Shown here: positions 19,742 to 31,467 of the stretch, one piece after another
Position numbering within the stretch: the first letter of the stretch is position 1
Layout: each line of letters starts with the position of its first letter
Assembly: GCA_019096155.1 (NCBI GenBank)
Contig: JAHCVI010000001.1
Coordinates: 4,278,001-4,342,000, forward strand
Reading direction: 5' to 3'
DNA length: 64,000 nt
Origin: Staphylotrichum longicolle
Taxonomy: Eukaryota; Ascomycota; Sordariomycetes; Sordariales; Chaetomiaceae
The notes under the pieces: model-generated
What the model saw: only the letters and a program-made list of their open reading frames with translations
What the model was told of the DNA's origin: nothing
Database searches by the model: none
Translations under genes and position numbers: made by a program

Positions 19742-21186
19742 ATGGCGGCCGTCGTTGACGCTTTTATCGGGAAGCCCCAGGCCGCGCAGGAGACCCAGGT
19801 CCCGGAGAAGAAGACACCCCACGAGTTCTGGTCCGAATACCTGTGCTCAATCATCGAACCACTTCTCCAGGCTTCTGGCTCGTACACTCGTGAGCAGCAG
19901 GCTCAGCACCTGCAGTTCCTCGTCGACCATGTCGCGCCAACTCTCGGGCCACTTCCCTCGGAGCCGCGCGCCACCTACACTCAAACCTACGTCGACTCGC
20001 CCTTCGAGCCCAGCCTCAACCTGACCTCCTCCAACAAGGTCAAGGTCCGCTACGGGCTTGAGGTCGTGAAGCCGCCCGGAGGTGCAGATGGCCCGGATCC
20101 CTTTGGCGAGAAGCGGGCGCGTGAGGTGCTCTTGCAGTTCGCAAAGGTCTCTGGCGCCGACACCAAGTGGCTCACCAGCGCCATGGACCAGTTCTTCCTT
20201 ACGCCCGAGGAGACCGAAGACATGAGGCACAAGCTGCCAACCTTCATGCCCAGCAGCTTGCTCGCCTTTGACCTCGACGCCACCAAGACCATGATGAAGG
20301 TGTACATCATTGCCATGCGCAAGGCCATTGCCTCGGGCAGCCCGTCGAGCAATCTGTTCACGTTGGATGCCCTGCGCAGGCTAGAGCCGTGGGGAGAGAA
20401 GCTGGGGCCCGGCCTTGATGTCATTGCTGAGTGAGTTTGCCCCCGAGCCTCCCCTCCCAAACGGACACGGAGGACTAAGACCTATCTATCTAGCTACCTC
20501 ACCAATGTCAAGTACAACGTGATGGTCATCTTTGTGGGCATCGACTGCGTCGACCCGACAGTGAACGACGGGGCGCGGATCAAGGTGTACATGCACACCA
20601 GCAGCAACTCGTTCGCGGTTGCCAGCGATGTCATGACGCTCGGCGGGCGCTTGACCGATGAGACGTCGCTCAAGCGGGTGGAGATCCTGCGGACCCTTTG
20701 GCCCCTCTTGCGGAACGAGAAGCCCGGCCAGGGCCCGGACCCGTCAGACAGGGAGGCGTGGGATGTCTGGGAGAAGCCCGAGCGCATCACTGGAACTCCC
20801 CTCTCCGGACTGCAGTACAACGTCGAGCTCAACCCAAGCAAGCCCGGGCTGGAGATGAAGTCCTACGTCCCGCTGTTCCAGCACAACGCTACTGCTCAGG
20901 AGTCTGAGGCCAGCATGGAGAAGATCTTGACCAAGCTCAACCACGAGTGGGGCATCTACGGAAAGTACAGTATGGCTGTCAAGGCTGCTTAGTGAGTGCC
21001 CCTTTTCCCCCTATCTCATCGTTGTCGACTCTTGCTGAAACCCTCGATAGTGGCAAGGACCGGGTTTCGCCAACCTTTGTCTCGTTTTCCTACTCCAAGA
21101 GCAAGGGCCCGTACATGTCGTCCTACGTTCCTGGTGTCCTCGACGTGGGCGCCGAGATGAAGTCGGGCAACTGGAAATACTCTTAG
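19742..21186 (+). CDS. DMATS-family aromatic prenyltransferase
   Basis: Three exons (19742-20430, 20494-20991, 21051-21186) with GTGAGT donors at both junctions give 440 residues, a normal length for the family. The sequence has the DMATS layout: an N-terminal HEFWSEYL, the ABBA-barrel strands VKVRYGLEVVKP, YNVMVIFVGIDC and IKVYMHTSSNSF, and a C-terminal SPTFVSFSYS followed by YMSSYVPG. These soluble, Mg2+-independent enzymes move a dimethylallyl group from DMAPP to an indole or other aromatic ring. In bis-indolylquinone pathways the homologue (TdiB) prenylates the indole. The start was chosen at MAAVVDAF because it opens the exon and follows a CT-rich leader. A decayed copy lies at 34616-35505. 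The acceptor substrate cannot be read from the sequence; a Trp-derived one is inferred from the neighbours. Confidence 0.92.
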
Positions 21187-22311
21187 ACTGGTGTTGCATC
21201 ACCCCGTCATGATCTACATGCGTCTTCAATGTAGCTAGCTTCCATGATTGAATGTCAGAGATTCCCTTTTGCCACCAATTTCTAAGCGTACCTTACGGCC
21301 GCCTATGCTCTCACTCAGTTACCTTGGATTGCGCTGGTAGGAATTGTCCGATCGTAGGCGTTTTTGGCACAGGACTATGAACTGATTCGAGATTCTCCTT
21401 TTCTCGCATTGAAGGTTTGGGATTCACGGAGCAGAGCAACACGGAAACATGCCAGCTTTTTCTATCACTTGGTAATGCAGAATTGCAAATGCCAACCACA
21501 TCTCCTCGCTGTCAAGTTGAGAATCGTTGAATGGCCATCACAATCTGATAATCGTACCTCGAACTCTACATCACAGCAACACCACCACGACAAATGGAGC
21601 ACATGGTTACATACAAGACGGTACAGATCCTCCTGCAAGGCCGGCTGGGCCACCCACAATCGCACCACCTGGCACCTGCATGCCACCCACCCTTTCTTAG
21701 CACCCCGGCGCCATCCATGCTGTCGCGTGGCGCAGACGCTTGGGGCTCGCCTCGCCTGTTCTACAAAGTATCAATTGTCGAATCACAGCCTCTGACCCAA
21801 TATTTTTTGCAAGCCACGCTGACAGAGCGGGCACGCCCACGCTCGGGAACGAGATTACTCCGAGGGCTCATTCTTTTTCCGACGAATGTGGTCGAAGGTC
21901 TTTGCCAATCCTTCAACCAAAGAACAGAGTAAGCGGCTTCCCTTGCCGGGGGAACACGTCCCGGGCCTTACACCTGCTGCCGTGGGCATTCTTAGCTGGT
22001 GACCCCTCAGCCCTGGGACGGATTCGCCCTGCACCCAGTCGGCGACCCCGGCCACTCGGTTGAAGAGGAGGAACGCGAGGTTCGGCAGGAAGCAAAGACA
22101 GTACCACACTCATCAGCCCACAAACCAATGCCAAGGAAACAGGGTAGGCACCGCAACCACGTCGGGCAAGGGAATGCGAGCTGGACGAAAAGTGCCTGCA
22201 AGGCGCAGGGCTTGGGATCCCAATTGTTGTAACCGAGCAATGTTCCTGGACGCGGTACCAGAGTCATGGTGCTTTCGGCGGATGCTTCTCCTGCGGTGCA
22301 ACTGGAGTGAG
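21187..22311. other. Intergenic between DMATS and flavin oxidase genes
   Basis: No supported gene. Short frames at 21364-21990 show no domain and no codon-use signal. No match to the palindromes upstream of DMATS was seen. Confidence 0.4.
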
Positions 22312-22317
22312 TATAAG
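22312..22317 (+). promoter_or_regulatory. TATA box candidate for the flavin oxidase
   Basis: TATAAG in GAGTGAGTATAAGGG, 105 bases before the ATG at 22417, followed by a CT-rich leader. Position and context fit a core promoter. Confidence 0.4.
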
Positions 22318-22416
22318 GGTCGAGTATGTCTCTCCCGTCCCTACGTAATTATGTAGCACGATCCCTTACCGGACAGCTCTCTCATCCCGGGCCCACCAGT
22401 CCTGCTCACCGTCACC

Positions 22417-24103
22417 ATGCACATTTCTCCCTTCCTCCTTGTCGCGGCCCTTGGCTCGAGTGCCTTTGGCAAGAAGACCAAGGGCCCCTGTGCCTGCTCG
22501 AACGCAGCACTGGAGCACTGCTTGAAGACCAAGGGTGTTCCATACAAGGTCCGGTGCGACTCGGACTGGGCAGAGTACAGCACAACTCTTAACCTCCGTC
22601 TCCCGATTACCCCGGCTGTCATTGCGGTGCCCGATAATACCCGGCACGTATCCGCTGCCGTCGTCTGCGCTGGCCGGAATGGAGTTAAGGTCCAGGCCAA
22701 GTCTGGTGGACGTGAGTTGCTTTTCCCCCTCCGAATCTCCTTCAGATCGCTGACATCAAACTTGGGCAGATTCGTATGGGTCGTACAGTTCCGGGGGTGG
22801 CATCGACGGCCAGGTCGAAATCGATCTTCGCAACTTCAACAAGACCGTCCTGTCCTCCGACGGAACCAACATCGCCGAGGTCGGCGGCGGTGTTCGTCTT
22901 GGGCCCATGGCCACGGCCTTGTATGCCCAAGGCAAAAGGGCCGTTTCCCACGGTATCTGTGGAGGGGTGGGCATCGGAGGACACTTCACGCATGGTGGCT
23001 GGGGCTTCAGCTCACGGGCCTGGGGCCTCGCCCTCGACCACATTGTTGAGCTGAACGTTGTGCTCGCCAACGGCACCGAGACGCGGGCGAGTCCCAAGAA
23101 GAACGCTGATCTCTACTGGGTATGTTGACCGACGTCGGGTCCTTTTGATCCACCTTCCGTGTGCTTTGCTGCTTTCCATTCGATTACCATGCTAACCTGT
23201 ATCGTCAAACAGGGTTTGCGGGGAGGTGCCGACAGTCTCGGCATCGTCACGAGCTTCTTCCTCAAGACCAACCCGGCCCCCGAGGAAGTCACCAACTTCA
23301 ACTACCAGCTTAACACCATCACCGAAAGCGTGGAGAAGGCCGTTGACGCGTTTACCAAGCTCCAAAACTACATCAGCAACTCGACCGCCGTCGACCGACG
23401 CCTCTCCTTTGCGTTGCAGACGCACGTGGGCCCCGACCCCAGCACGGGGGCTATCGGCAAGATGTTCTTGGTGACGGGCACTTTCCTCGGCGGCCTTGCC
23501 GAGTACACTGCCTCCATCGAACCAGAGATGTTGCGCGGGCTGCCCGCCCCCACCGCCCGCGACGTCCAGTCGCGCGACTGGACCACATCGCTCGCCGCGC
23601 TGAGCCCCGACGGCTCCCTGGCCGGGACGCCGCTGCACCTCGCCTTCTTCGCCAACAGCGTGACCATCGACGCGCCGGGCATGAACAAGGCGGCCCTGAC
23701 GAGCTACTTCACCTACATGTTCAACGGGCCCGCGCCGCCCGTGCCATACATCTCCAGCATGGAGCTGTGGGGCGGCGCCGACACGCAGATCAACCTCCCC
23801 GGCAAGGACGCGAGCTTTGCGGCCTTCCCGCATCGCAACATCTTTTGGACCGCCAACAACCAGGCAGGAGCCCCCGGCTTCCCGTTCCCCAACGAGGGCA
23901 TCCCCTTCCTCAACGGGCTGCGTGATGCTCTTGTCAAGGGGTTGGATGTCAAGACGGCCGCCTACCAGAACCTGCTCGACACGAGCCTGACCCGGGATCA
24001 AGCCCACGCCCTGTATTATGGGGATGCGGTGCTCAAGAGATTGCAAGGTCTCAAGGCTGTGTACGACTCGAAGAATGTCTTTTGGAATCCGCAGTCGGTT
24101 TGA
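22417..24103 (+). CDS. Secreted BBE-like FAD-linked oxidase
   Basis: Three exons (22417-22711, 22770-23119, 23213-24103) give 511 residues. A cleavable signal peptide is visible (MHISPFLLVAALGSSAFG), so it enters the secretory pathway. The FAD_binding_4 domain carries GGHSYGSY with His99 and GICGGVGIGGH with Cys162. The spacing of 63 is close to the His/Cys pair that links FAD twice in berberine-bridge-type and glucooligosaccharide oxidases, so a bicovalent flavin is expected. The C-terminal BBE motif YDSKNVFWNPQSV closes the protein. Such enzymes oxidise alcohols, sugars or phenols, or form rings, using O2. It lies between the DMATS and NRPS-like genes, so a late oxidative step is plausible, though secreted carbohydrate oxidation is the main alternative. 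Confidence 0.9.
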
Positions 24104-25155
24104 GTGGATGGCCTTCTCATCTGTAAATATTTAAAAGTGGATTTGCTCCTTTCATTACACTCAATAATCATATGCATTGGCTAGGACAAGGCATCATCAT
24201 GCCACTTGCGCAAGAGCGAATAAGGGATACATGTCATACTGGTGTGTTTTCCTCTGCATGAATGGCGCCGATTTGAGCTTTGTTTGCGAGTTTCGGGATA
24301 CGATCTCTCTTATGTAGCTTTGTCCCTGATCTTGGGAATGCCGACATTGCGCAGGGTGACGCGGGTGTTGAGGAACACGATTAGGACACCTTCAGGAGCT
24401 CTACTCCCAGACCAAGGACGCAATCAACTGCGGCAAGTTTGAGACGAGTGTGAACAACGACAAGATCACCTGCTAGCCTCGGTCTTCTCCGTCATCGACG
24501 GCCTGGCTTCTTTGTGTAGCTCATCAACATGGCGGCGGCAGCCTTCTGAAGTCTCACTGAGCGCACTTTAAGTACGTGATTCCGCCCGCAAGTTACACTG
24601 GCGCTGGGGTGGCAGCATGGCTTCGGGTTGTTCCTGTTTTCTTGTACAGTCAAGCCAGGGCTTTAATGTGGTAGGGCTACCCATTGCCCAGTTTTCTTCT
24701 TCTCCCCTTCTGGTATTTATCTGGCAGAATTTGTATCGCACTTGGACTGAAAGAGCATTGAATCTTGGCCAGGGGTAGCTCGGACTCGATAAACCGCATG
24801 TGATGTCAAGCGGTAAAACTTATTGTGTGCAAAAGATGGGATCTGGCTTTAAGAGCTGCGTCGGACCTTGGCAACATACAACGGGGAGTCAGCATAAGAC
24901 TCGCTTGCGAAAATGGGCCGTGGATTAAACGATGAGGCATTGATTGTTATTCTGATCACCTCCCTCACAGATTGTGACAAAGTTTAGACGAGAAAACGGT
25001 CGCACATGGAATTTCACAAGCAAGAGGAGAAAAAGGATCATGGCTCAAACAAAAATTGCAATTCTCATAAACAAGCGTCTATCGAACAGATTTTTCGGAA
25101 AACAAGAACAGACAGTGAGAGCTACGAGACCCAAATCCCCCAATTTTCAGGTACC
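24104..25155. other. Intergenic between convergent genes
   Basis: The flavin oxidase and NRPS-like genes converge here. The region is comparatively AT-rich and no coding frame or repeat is supported. Confidence 0.4.
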
Positions 25156-28029
25156 TTACAAGCCTCTCTCCCTCAGCACCCGGCGCAGAGTCTCGGCAAA
25201 GTTGGCGACATACTCGGGGTTCAGCATGGTGTAGTGGGCACCCTGGACGTCATGGAAGCGGACCTCGGTGCGCACAAAGTCCTTCCAGGCCGACAGCCGC
25301 GACTCGACCCAATCCTTGCGGTCCTTGGCGACGTGGCTCAGGGGGTCGGCGACAAAGATGTCCATCGACTTGACGTTGCCGGCGGGCTCGTAGTCGACGG
25401 CCAGGCCCTGCATGTTGCTGGCGAGGCCGACCCACAGGAGGTAGTACTCCTCGCTGAGGCCGAGCTCGTCCCAGCGGGCGGCGTCCGAGTGCTGGCGCAG
25501 GTAGCGGATGGCGTCGAGCCGGCGGCCCTGCTTGTTGAACTCGCACAGCTGCGCCTTGTGCGTGTAGGCCGTCGCCTCGTCCATCAGGCCGACGAAGTAG
25601 AAGAGGTGGATGACGCACTCGTCCCAGAGCAGCTCGCGCATGCGGAACTTGATGTGAGGCGGCAGGTTCCAGCTGCCGCAGTAGGCGACCTCGTCGCCCT
25701 CGGCCTCGAGGAGCTTGCCGATCTCGAAGGCGACCATGCCACCGAACGAGTAGCCCGCGATGGCGTACGGGCCCTGGGGCTGCCGCTTCTTGATGGCCGC
25801 CCGGTACGTCTGGAAGACCTCCTCGAGGGACTTGAAGGGCGTCTCGCCCTCGGACGCGTTGAAGCCCTTGGCGCGGAACGCGTAGACGGGGCGGTCGCGG
25901 ATGCGGTGCGCGAGGTTGACAAAGACGAGCACCTCGCCGACGCCCGGGTGGACGAGCCAGAGGGGCGTCTTGCTGCCGTTGGGCTGCAGCGTGACGACGG
26001 GGTCGTACTCGTGCGGCTTCTTGTCCGTCTCGACCACGGCGCCCGTCAGCTTGGCGATGCGCGCCGACAGCCCGCGGATGGTGGGGTTGTTGAGCAGGTC
26101 CGTCAGCTTGATGGGGTGCTCGACCAAGTTGGGCAGCTTGTTCATGCGGTGCATGATGGCGACGAGGTCCATGGACGTGGCGCCTGTGGCCAGCACCGAG
26201 TCGTTGACGCCAAAGTCGTCTTCGGCGCTCAGCTCCAGCTGCTGGCGCACAATGTCGAGGATGGCGGCCTCGTCGTCGTTCTCAGGCTCGCTGCGCGTCG
26301 CCAGGCGGTACCGCTTGATGGCCTCGTCGTTGATCGCCTGCTGGGCCGCGAAGGCACCGCTCTCGAGGCTGGCCTTGAGCTTGGCCCGCGAGAGCTTGCC
26401 GAGCGTCGACTTGGGCATGTCCTGCGCGCGCAGGGGGATCACGCGCGGCCGGGACCGGGTGTGCAGGCTCACGACGCGTGCAATGTTGCGCTGCGTCTCG
26501 AAACGGGCCGCGTCGTCGGCCTCGTCGTACGAGGGCAGGTAGAGAACCGCCACGACCTCGGTGTCCATGGAAGCATCGCGCGTGCCGAAGCAGCAGAAGT
26601 AGCTCGGGGTGACACCGGGAATCTCGGCTTGCTCGAGCGAGGCGTCGAGCTCGTGCGGGAGGTACTTGACGCCGTTGATGTTCACCATCTCTTTGGTGCG
26701 GCCGTCGAGGTGCAGATAGCCGCTGCGGTCGAGGTAGGCCAGATCGCCCGTCCGGAACCAGCCGTCAGCCGTGAAGGCCTCGGCGGTGGCCGTGTCATTG
26801 TTGTAGTACCCCTTGAAGAGGACGTCGCCCGTCAGCTCGAGGCTTCCGCGCTCGCCGGGGGCGGCGTCACCGGAGCCATCGAGGCGGGTGACACGCATCT
26901 GGACGCCCGGCATGCACCGGCCGAGCGAGGCGAACTCGCTCTTCTCGGCTTGGTCCCGGCTTGGGCACTCGGTGTTGTAGATGCACCCGGCGCAGGTCTC
27001 TGTCATGCCAAAGGACGGCTTGAAGACATCGGGCTGAGCGCCATACTTGGCCAACAGCGGCTGCAGGGCCACGCAGACCTCGATAACGTTGGCCTCACCG
27101 CCGGTGTCGAGGAACAGAGTCTCGAGGTTGAGGTCGGCGTCGAGCGTCTCGGTCTTGCCGGCCTCGAGCTGCCGCCGCAGCTTGGCGAGCAGGAAGTTGG
27201 GGGCAAACGTGCGCGAGACGCGGTGGCGGCTGATGAGGTTGAGCAGGTGCGCCGGGTCGACGAGCACGTTGGCAGCGGGGACCTGGATCTGCGAGATGCC
27301 CGAGGCGATGGCGAAGAGGTGGCAGTGGACAAGGTTGGCCACGTGGTCCATGTTGACCCACGACAGGAACGGGCTGCCGGGGTAGCGCAGGTTAGCAGCC
27401 TCGGTCTTGCCGCGGAACGCAGCAAAGAGTTGCTGATGCGTCAGGGGCACCGCCTTGGCGTTGCCGCTGCTCCCAGATGTGAGCATGAGGGCGACGACAT
27501 CCGAGGTGGACGGCTTGAATGCCCGACGGGGAGCGGCAGCCGACGCCTCAAGCTCGAGATCCTCAACAGACCGCGTGTCGATGCGCTTCTCGGCAGTGTG
27601 CTCCTCAAAGGGCTCGACAAGGGCACGGCGGGTCAGGCAGAGCGGCCCGTTGAAGGTCTTGTGCAGATGGCTGAGGTGCTTCTGCCGGTCGCTCTCGTTC
27701 TGGCTGAACATGGCCGGGCTGGTGACGGCAGGGATGCCGCCAGCCAGCAGGACGGACCAATACCAGACGATACTCTCGAGGGCATTGTCGAAGTGGACAA
27801 GCACGACCGAGCCAGGCTTGGAGACGGCGAGCTTCTGGAGCTTGGCCGCGTTGGTCTCGGCCGTGTCCAACAGCTCGCGGTACGAGAGCTTCTGAGACAC
27901 GGGGGACTCGCCGGAAGTGGCGGGCGAGTATGAGATGATGCCCTCATTGGTGTGGTCGGCGGCGTGCCTCAGGGCATCGATGATGTTGTCAAAGGGGTAG
28001 TCAACCCCTGAAACCGCAAGAGAGCCCAT
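25156..28029 (-). CDS. NRPS-like synthetase, A-T-TE (aryl-pyruvate type)
   Basis: An intronless 957-residue protein from the ATG at 28029 (MGSLAVSG); an upstream in-frame ATG at 28113 is less likely. The adenylation domain covers about 20-560, with LTSGSSGNAKAVPL (A3), GMTETCAG (A5), WFRTGDLAYLD (A7), GRTKEMVNINGVKYLP (A8) and PKSTLGKLSR (A10). The carrier domain has the atypical core ATGATSMDLV with Ser619 as the phosphopantetheine site. The thioesterase has GYSFGG with Ser761, then DPLSH and AHYTML for the Asp/His. There is no condensation domain. This A-T-TE layout, about 950 residues long and with the GATS core, is that of TdiA, AtrA, MicA and BtyA, which adenylate aryl 2-oxo acids and dimerise them to quinones or furanones. 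With a DMATS neighbour and an aminotransferase upstream, indole-3-pyruvate is the favoured substrate, by inference. Confidence 0.93.
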   Translation of the reverse strand: MGSLAVSGVDYPFDNIIDALRHAADHTNEGIISYSPATSGESPVSQKLSYRELLDTAETNAAKLQKLAVSKPGSVVLVHFDNALESIVWYWSVLLAGGIPAVTSPAMFSQNESDRQKHLSHLHKTFNGPLCLTRRALVEPFEEHTAEKRIDTRSVEDLELEASAAAPRRAFKPSTSDVVALMLTSGSSGNAKAVPLTHQQLFAAFRGKTEAANLRYPGSPFLSWVNMDHVANLVHCHLFAIASGISQIQVPAANVLVDPAHLLNLISRHRVSRTFAPNFLLAKLRRQLEAGKTETLDADLNLETLFLDTGGEANVIEVCVALQPLLAKYGAQPDVFKPSFGMTETCAGCIYNTECPSRDQAEKSEFASLGRCMPGVQMRVTRLDGSGDAAPGERGSLELTGDVLFKGYYNNDTATAEAFTADGWFRTGDLAYLDRSGYLHLDGRTKEMVNINGVKYLPHELDASLEQAEIPGVTPSYFCCFGTRDASMDTEVVAVLYLPSYDEADDAARFETQRNIARVVSLHTRSRPRVIPLRAQDMPKSTLGKLSRAKLKASLESGAFAAQQAINDEAIKRYRLATRSEPENDDEAAILDIVRQQLELSAEDDFGVNDSVLATGATSMDLVAIMHRMNKLPNLVEHPIKLTDLLNNPTIRGLSARIAKLTGAVVETDKKPHEYDPVVTLQPNGSKTPLWLVHPGVGEVLVFVNLAHRIRDRPVYAFRAKGFNASEGETPFKSLEEVFQTYRAAIKKRQPQGPYAIAGYSFGGMVAFEIGKLLEAEGDEVAYCGSWNLPPHIKFRMRELLWDECVIHLFYFVGLMDEATAYTHKAQLCEFNKQGRRLDAIRYLRQHSDAARWDELGLSEEYYLLWVGLASNMQGLAVDYEPAGNVKSMDIFVADPLSHVAKDRKDWVESRLSAWKDFVRTEVRFHDVQGAHYTMLNPEYVANFAETLRRVLRERGL

Positions 28030-28155
28030 TGTGGGGTAATGTGTGGGACGACTTGCACGTGGAATAGATTGGAAGAATTCAAAGTCTCTCGAGGCCCTGT
28101 GGTACAACTGCAACGCTCATTCAAATCGAGTTCGAACAGTCGACAGAACAGCTCC

Positions 28156-28163
28156 CTTTTAAA
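28156..28163 (-). promoter_or_regulatory. TATA-like element of the NRPS-like gene
   Basis: TTTAAAAG on the minus strand, about 127 bases upstream of the ATG at 28029. It is the only A/T-rich core-promoter candidate close to this start. No CCG-N9-CGG palindrome was found here. Confidence 0.3.
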
Positions 28164-29709
28164 CACTTCAGACGGCCCTCATTCAGGGGCCTTTGCTCGC
28201 CGACTGGACCTCAACCACACCAAGGCATCCTTCAGCCATGCCGGCGCGCAAACATAGGTCTGCCTCGAAGTTGCTATCTTGGCGGAGTCACTATGGCAAG
28301 GTAGCATTCAGGAACGTAGGCCTCGCTGACAGCAGGTCCACTCAAGTCGCCCTTCTGGCCTCGCTCAGCAAATGCAACCCTCAGCCTCGACTGCATGTAC
28401 ACAGTACAAGGCAAGGTAGCCTCGACATACTCTAGTCAGCCTGCAGCCTACGTAGATCCAGCGGCTGGATCCAGGTCGGGAGAACGTACGATTCCGTCTG
28501 ACATGGAATAGATTGCAGGACATTGGCAACCATCTGTCGACGGTTGCCAGTGTCAGAGCTTGGCTGCCAGAGGCGTCGCGACCCCCTGCAGCAGCTCGAT
28601 ACTTGCTCACTGCGTCCGACGTCCAGGGAACCGGAGGCTGCGGTCGGGAGGCGAGGTGCCCCTGGCGCCCCTGGCCCATTCCCGAAAGAAACGCTTGGAA
28701 GCGGGTGACAGCGTTGCACTCCCGGTTGAGACTTGACCCTTGCGATCGCCGTTGCGGTTACGTGCCAAGCGGCGGCCCATTCATGGCGTGCAGCTTGGCA
28801 TGCGGAGGTTCACCGAACTCGCTGCGGGCTGAAAACAGCAAAGACAGACGAGCAGTGATGCGGAGCATGGTTCCGCCGGCGGTGGGTATCACGTCAACAC
28901 GTCCTTGGAGCATGCCAGGCTGCCACGCAGGTTACCACCGCCAGGGTGCATGGCGACGCCGTGTTTGGTACCGTCCGCCCTGAATGCACAGCAATGCACA
29001 GCGCTAATGTGCACCTGTACGGTCTCGGGGGTGGAGGAAATGGCGCCCGCTCCGCCATTGGCCGCTGAGTCCGCTCCGAGTCCGTTGCAGGCGGTCCAGG
29101 GGCACAGCCCTCAACCGCTCGCCGAGCCGGACGCCACGGAAACGTTTGGGGAAGGATTCTTCCGCCCGATGCGAGTTCCAATTAAGCTTTTCCGTTCAGC
29201 CTCAACTAGGTCAGCGCGAGGAATGCGAGGCGCAACGCCGCCAGGCTGTCAGCCCTAAGCGAAGACGACCCTGCGCCCCAAACGGCCCGGATGCCCTTGT
29301 CGGCGAGACCGCACTCGCCATCGGATCTTGCGCGCTGGCGTGCCAAGCATCACGCCATGTGGGCGAGAGGGAATCTGACGATCTCACCTGGCATGCTGGC
29401 ATGGTACGCTGAAGGAGCCAAATCATCCTTTCCACCAGGGGTAGCATCCTGTGATGATCCTCCTGCAGGCGGCTTCGGAAAGCTTGAGCTACACCTCGCT
29501 ACGTCTCCCTGCGGATGGGACCAGTGGAGACTCCCACGACAATCATGATCTGCGGAGGACTTAGTGGTCCTAGACTGGGCCAAAGTTGTCTTGTTTGAAA
29601 AAACGATCAATTTGATCTACGCAGGACACTTTAAAGAATCTAAAGAAAAAGAACTAGGAGTCGAAGTTTGAAAGCTCGTTTATCATACAGTCGAGCATGG
29701 CAAATCACC
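28164..29709. other. Intergenic between NRPS-like and aminotransferase genes
   Basis: About 1.5 kb with no supported gene, lying between two minus-strand genes. It contains the NRPS-like promoter and the aminotransferase 3' end. Confidence 0.4.
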
Positions 29710-31467
29710 TCAAGCCGTAATCTTGCGCGCCGTAAGCAGAAGCACCTCCTGGCAAGCTTCCGACTTTGCGTACTGCGCAAACTCGTCCCTCCACGCGTCA
29801 TCGACGAGCCTGGCAATGCGCCGGCACGCCTCGTCCATGTCAGGTTCGCTCACAAGGCTGTAGCTTGCGCGCAGTTGGCACGCCTTGCGCGTGTTGGGCA
29901 GGAAGGCCATGCCTGGGATTGCCAGGATTCTGTTCTCGATGCCCTTCTTGCTCAGCAGCTCAAAGCTGTCCTTGCCGGCCGGAAGCAGAAGCTTCAGCCA
30001 GAAGAACATGCCTGCCGTGGGCACCTCCCAAGTCGCCCTCCCCTTGAGGTGGCGCTCGGCTGCCGCAGCAAAGGCATCCCGCTTCTGGCGGTAGAAGTCG
30101 GCGGCTTTGGCGCAGTGCTCGACGAATCCCGTGTAGCCCCAGTGGCGGAACAGGGACAGCGCCAGCACCTGCGTAGTCGAGGACGGCTGGAGGCTGCCAA
30201 AAGTTAGCATCATGGCCGCTGTGCTTCCGAGAGTCCAACATACTTGATGTTCTCAGTGATCTTGACCACCTTCTGGACCGCGGGCACCGGTCCCGTCAGG
30301 ATGCCGAGCCGCATGCCGGAACTGACGATCTTGCTCAGCGAGTCAAACCGCATCACGCGGCCGGTCTCGCCGTTGACTTCCTGCTCGAGAGCAAAATAGC
30401 TGCGCGCCCGCTGGGACGGATCCTCCTCAAAGTTGAGAAAGTAGTAGGCGTCGTCTTCAAAGATCATGAAGTTGTACCGCTTGGCAAGACGGAGGCTGCA
30501 ACTGGAAGTCAGCAGTGCTCGGAATCCGTGTGATTGCAAAACTCACATTCTGGCCTTGTTCATCTCCGTGCAAGACCGCCCTGTCGGGTTCGATCCCGTG
30601 GGAACGGTGTAGAGAACCTTGGGGAGGCGGCGAGTCTCGGGCCAGTTGGCGAGCACCTGCTCGAGATCGGACGGATCGATGCCATCCGCCCCTGAGCACA
30701 CTTCGACAAGTTCGTGGCAATCTGCGCGCAGAAACGCCGACACTCCGCTAAAAGGACAGTTCAGTAAAAATTACCCAAAAGAATTGGATGTTGCACTCAC
30801 GGATAGGCAGGTCTAGAGGTGATGGTCAGCTCGTTGTTCAAACTTCAAATCCTGGGCTGGATGCTAAACTCACGTTTCCAGCAGCACGGGGTCACCGGGA
30901 TCGGTGAAAACCTGGAAGGCCTTGTGGATCAGCTCCTGGCTGCCGTTTCCGACGCAGCATGTCCAAGTGGTGGCACTGCCGACGCCGTGAACTGCCTGCT
31001 GGAGGCCCTCAAACCACTGCCACGCTGTTAGCGGTAAAGAAACCAGAAAATGATAGCGGAACGGACCTTGATGAGCCCAGCATGGCCAGCCGGAAGACCG
31101 TACTGCAGCGCCTCAGCCAGTGCGGCCTCATCCAAGACGAGAGTCTTTTCTTCAGGCCCATTCAACGTGATCGAGATCTTGGAGAAAGGGAAAGTCTCGG
31201 GATTGGGTTTGCCTGTCAAGGTCAGCTCGGCTCAGGAAACCACGCGCAAGTTGGCATTGAACCCACCGGCAACAAGGGAGATCATGCCCGGAATGGCTTC
31301 AAGCGGCAGCAAGCTTCGGACTGCACAGAGTCAGCATAAAAAGTTGTACAGTGGATGATGAATGGACCCGACTGACTGGCTCCCGGTTCCCAGCGCTGCA
31401 CACGCCTCGAGAATAGGGGTGCTGGGTCGAAAACCAGGCCCTCGGGCTCGAATGCCATAGACCCCAT
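29710..31467 (-). CDS. Class I/II PLP aminotransferase (aromatic, TdiD-like role)
   Basis: Eight exons: 31467-31377, 31320-31267, 31212-31067, 31016-30874, 30812-30801, 30747-30547, 30495-30244 and 30193-29710. They join in phase to 460 residues. The fifth is a 12-base microexon that supplies the TPAYP junction. Visible family blocks are IRSLLPLEAIPGMISLVAGK at the N-terminus, LLETPAYPGV, PTGSNPTG (PLP phosphate and carboxylate contacts), FEDDAYYFLNF with Asp230 and Tyr, SLSKIVSSGMRLG with the PLP lysine Lys271, and a C-terminal GMFFWLKL. This is the alpha-aminoadipate/kynurenine/aromatic aminotransferase branch. In tdi-like pathways the enzyme (TdiD) turns L-Trp into indole-3-pyruvate for the NRPS-like enzyme, and the position upstream of that gene on the same strand fits. 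Tyr or Phe are possible substrates too. Confidence 0.9.

Noticed and set aside
25006..27933. Open frame of 975 codons on the plus strand
   Set aside because: It lies entirely antisense to the NRPS-like gene, whose motifs are unambiguous. GC-rich third positions leave the opposite strand without stops, and the translated sequence is Val/Gly/Arg/Asp-rich with no domain.
30570..30615. tRNA T-arm-like sequence GGGTTCGATCCC
   Set aside because: It falls in aminotransferase exon 6 and encodes the PTGSNPTG motif. No acceptor or anticodon stem surrounds it.
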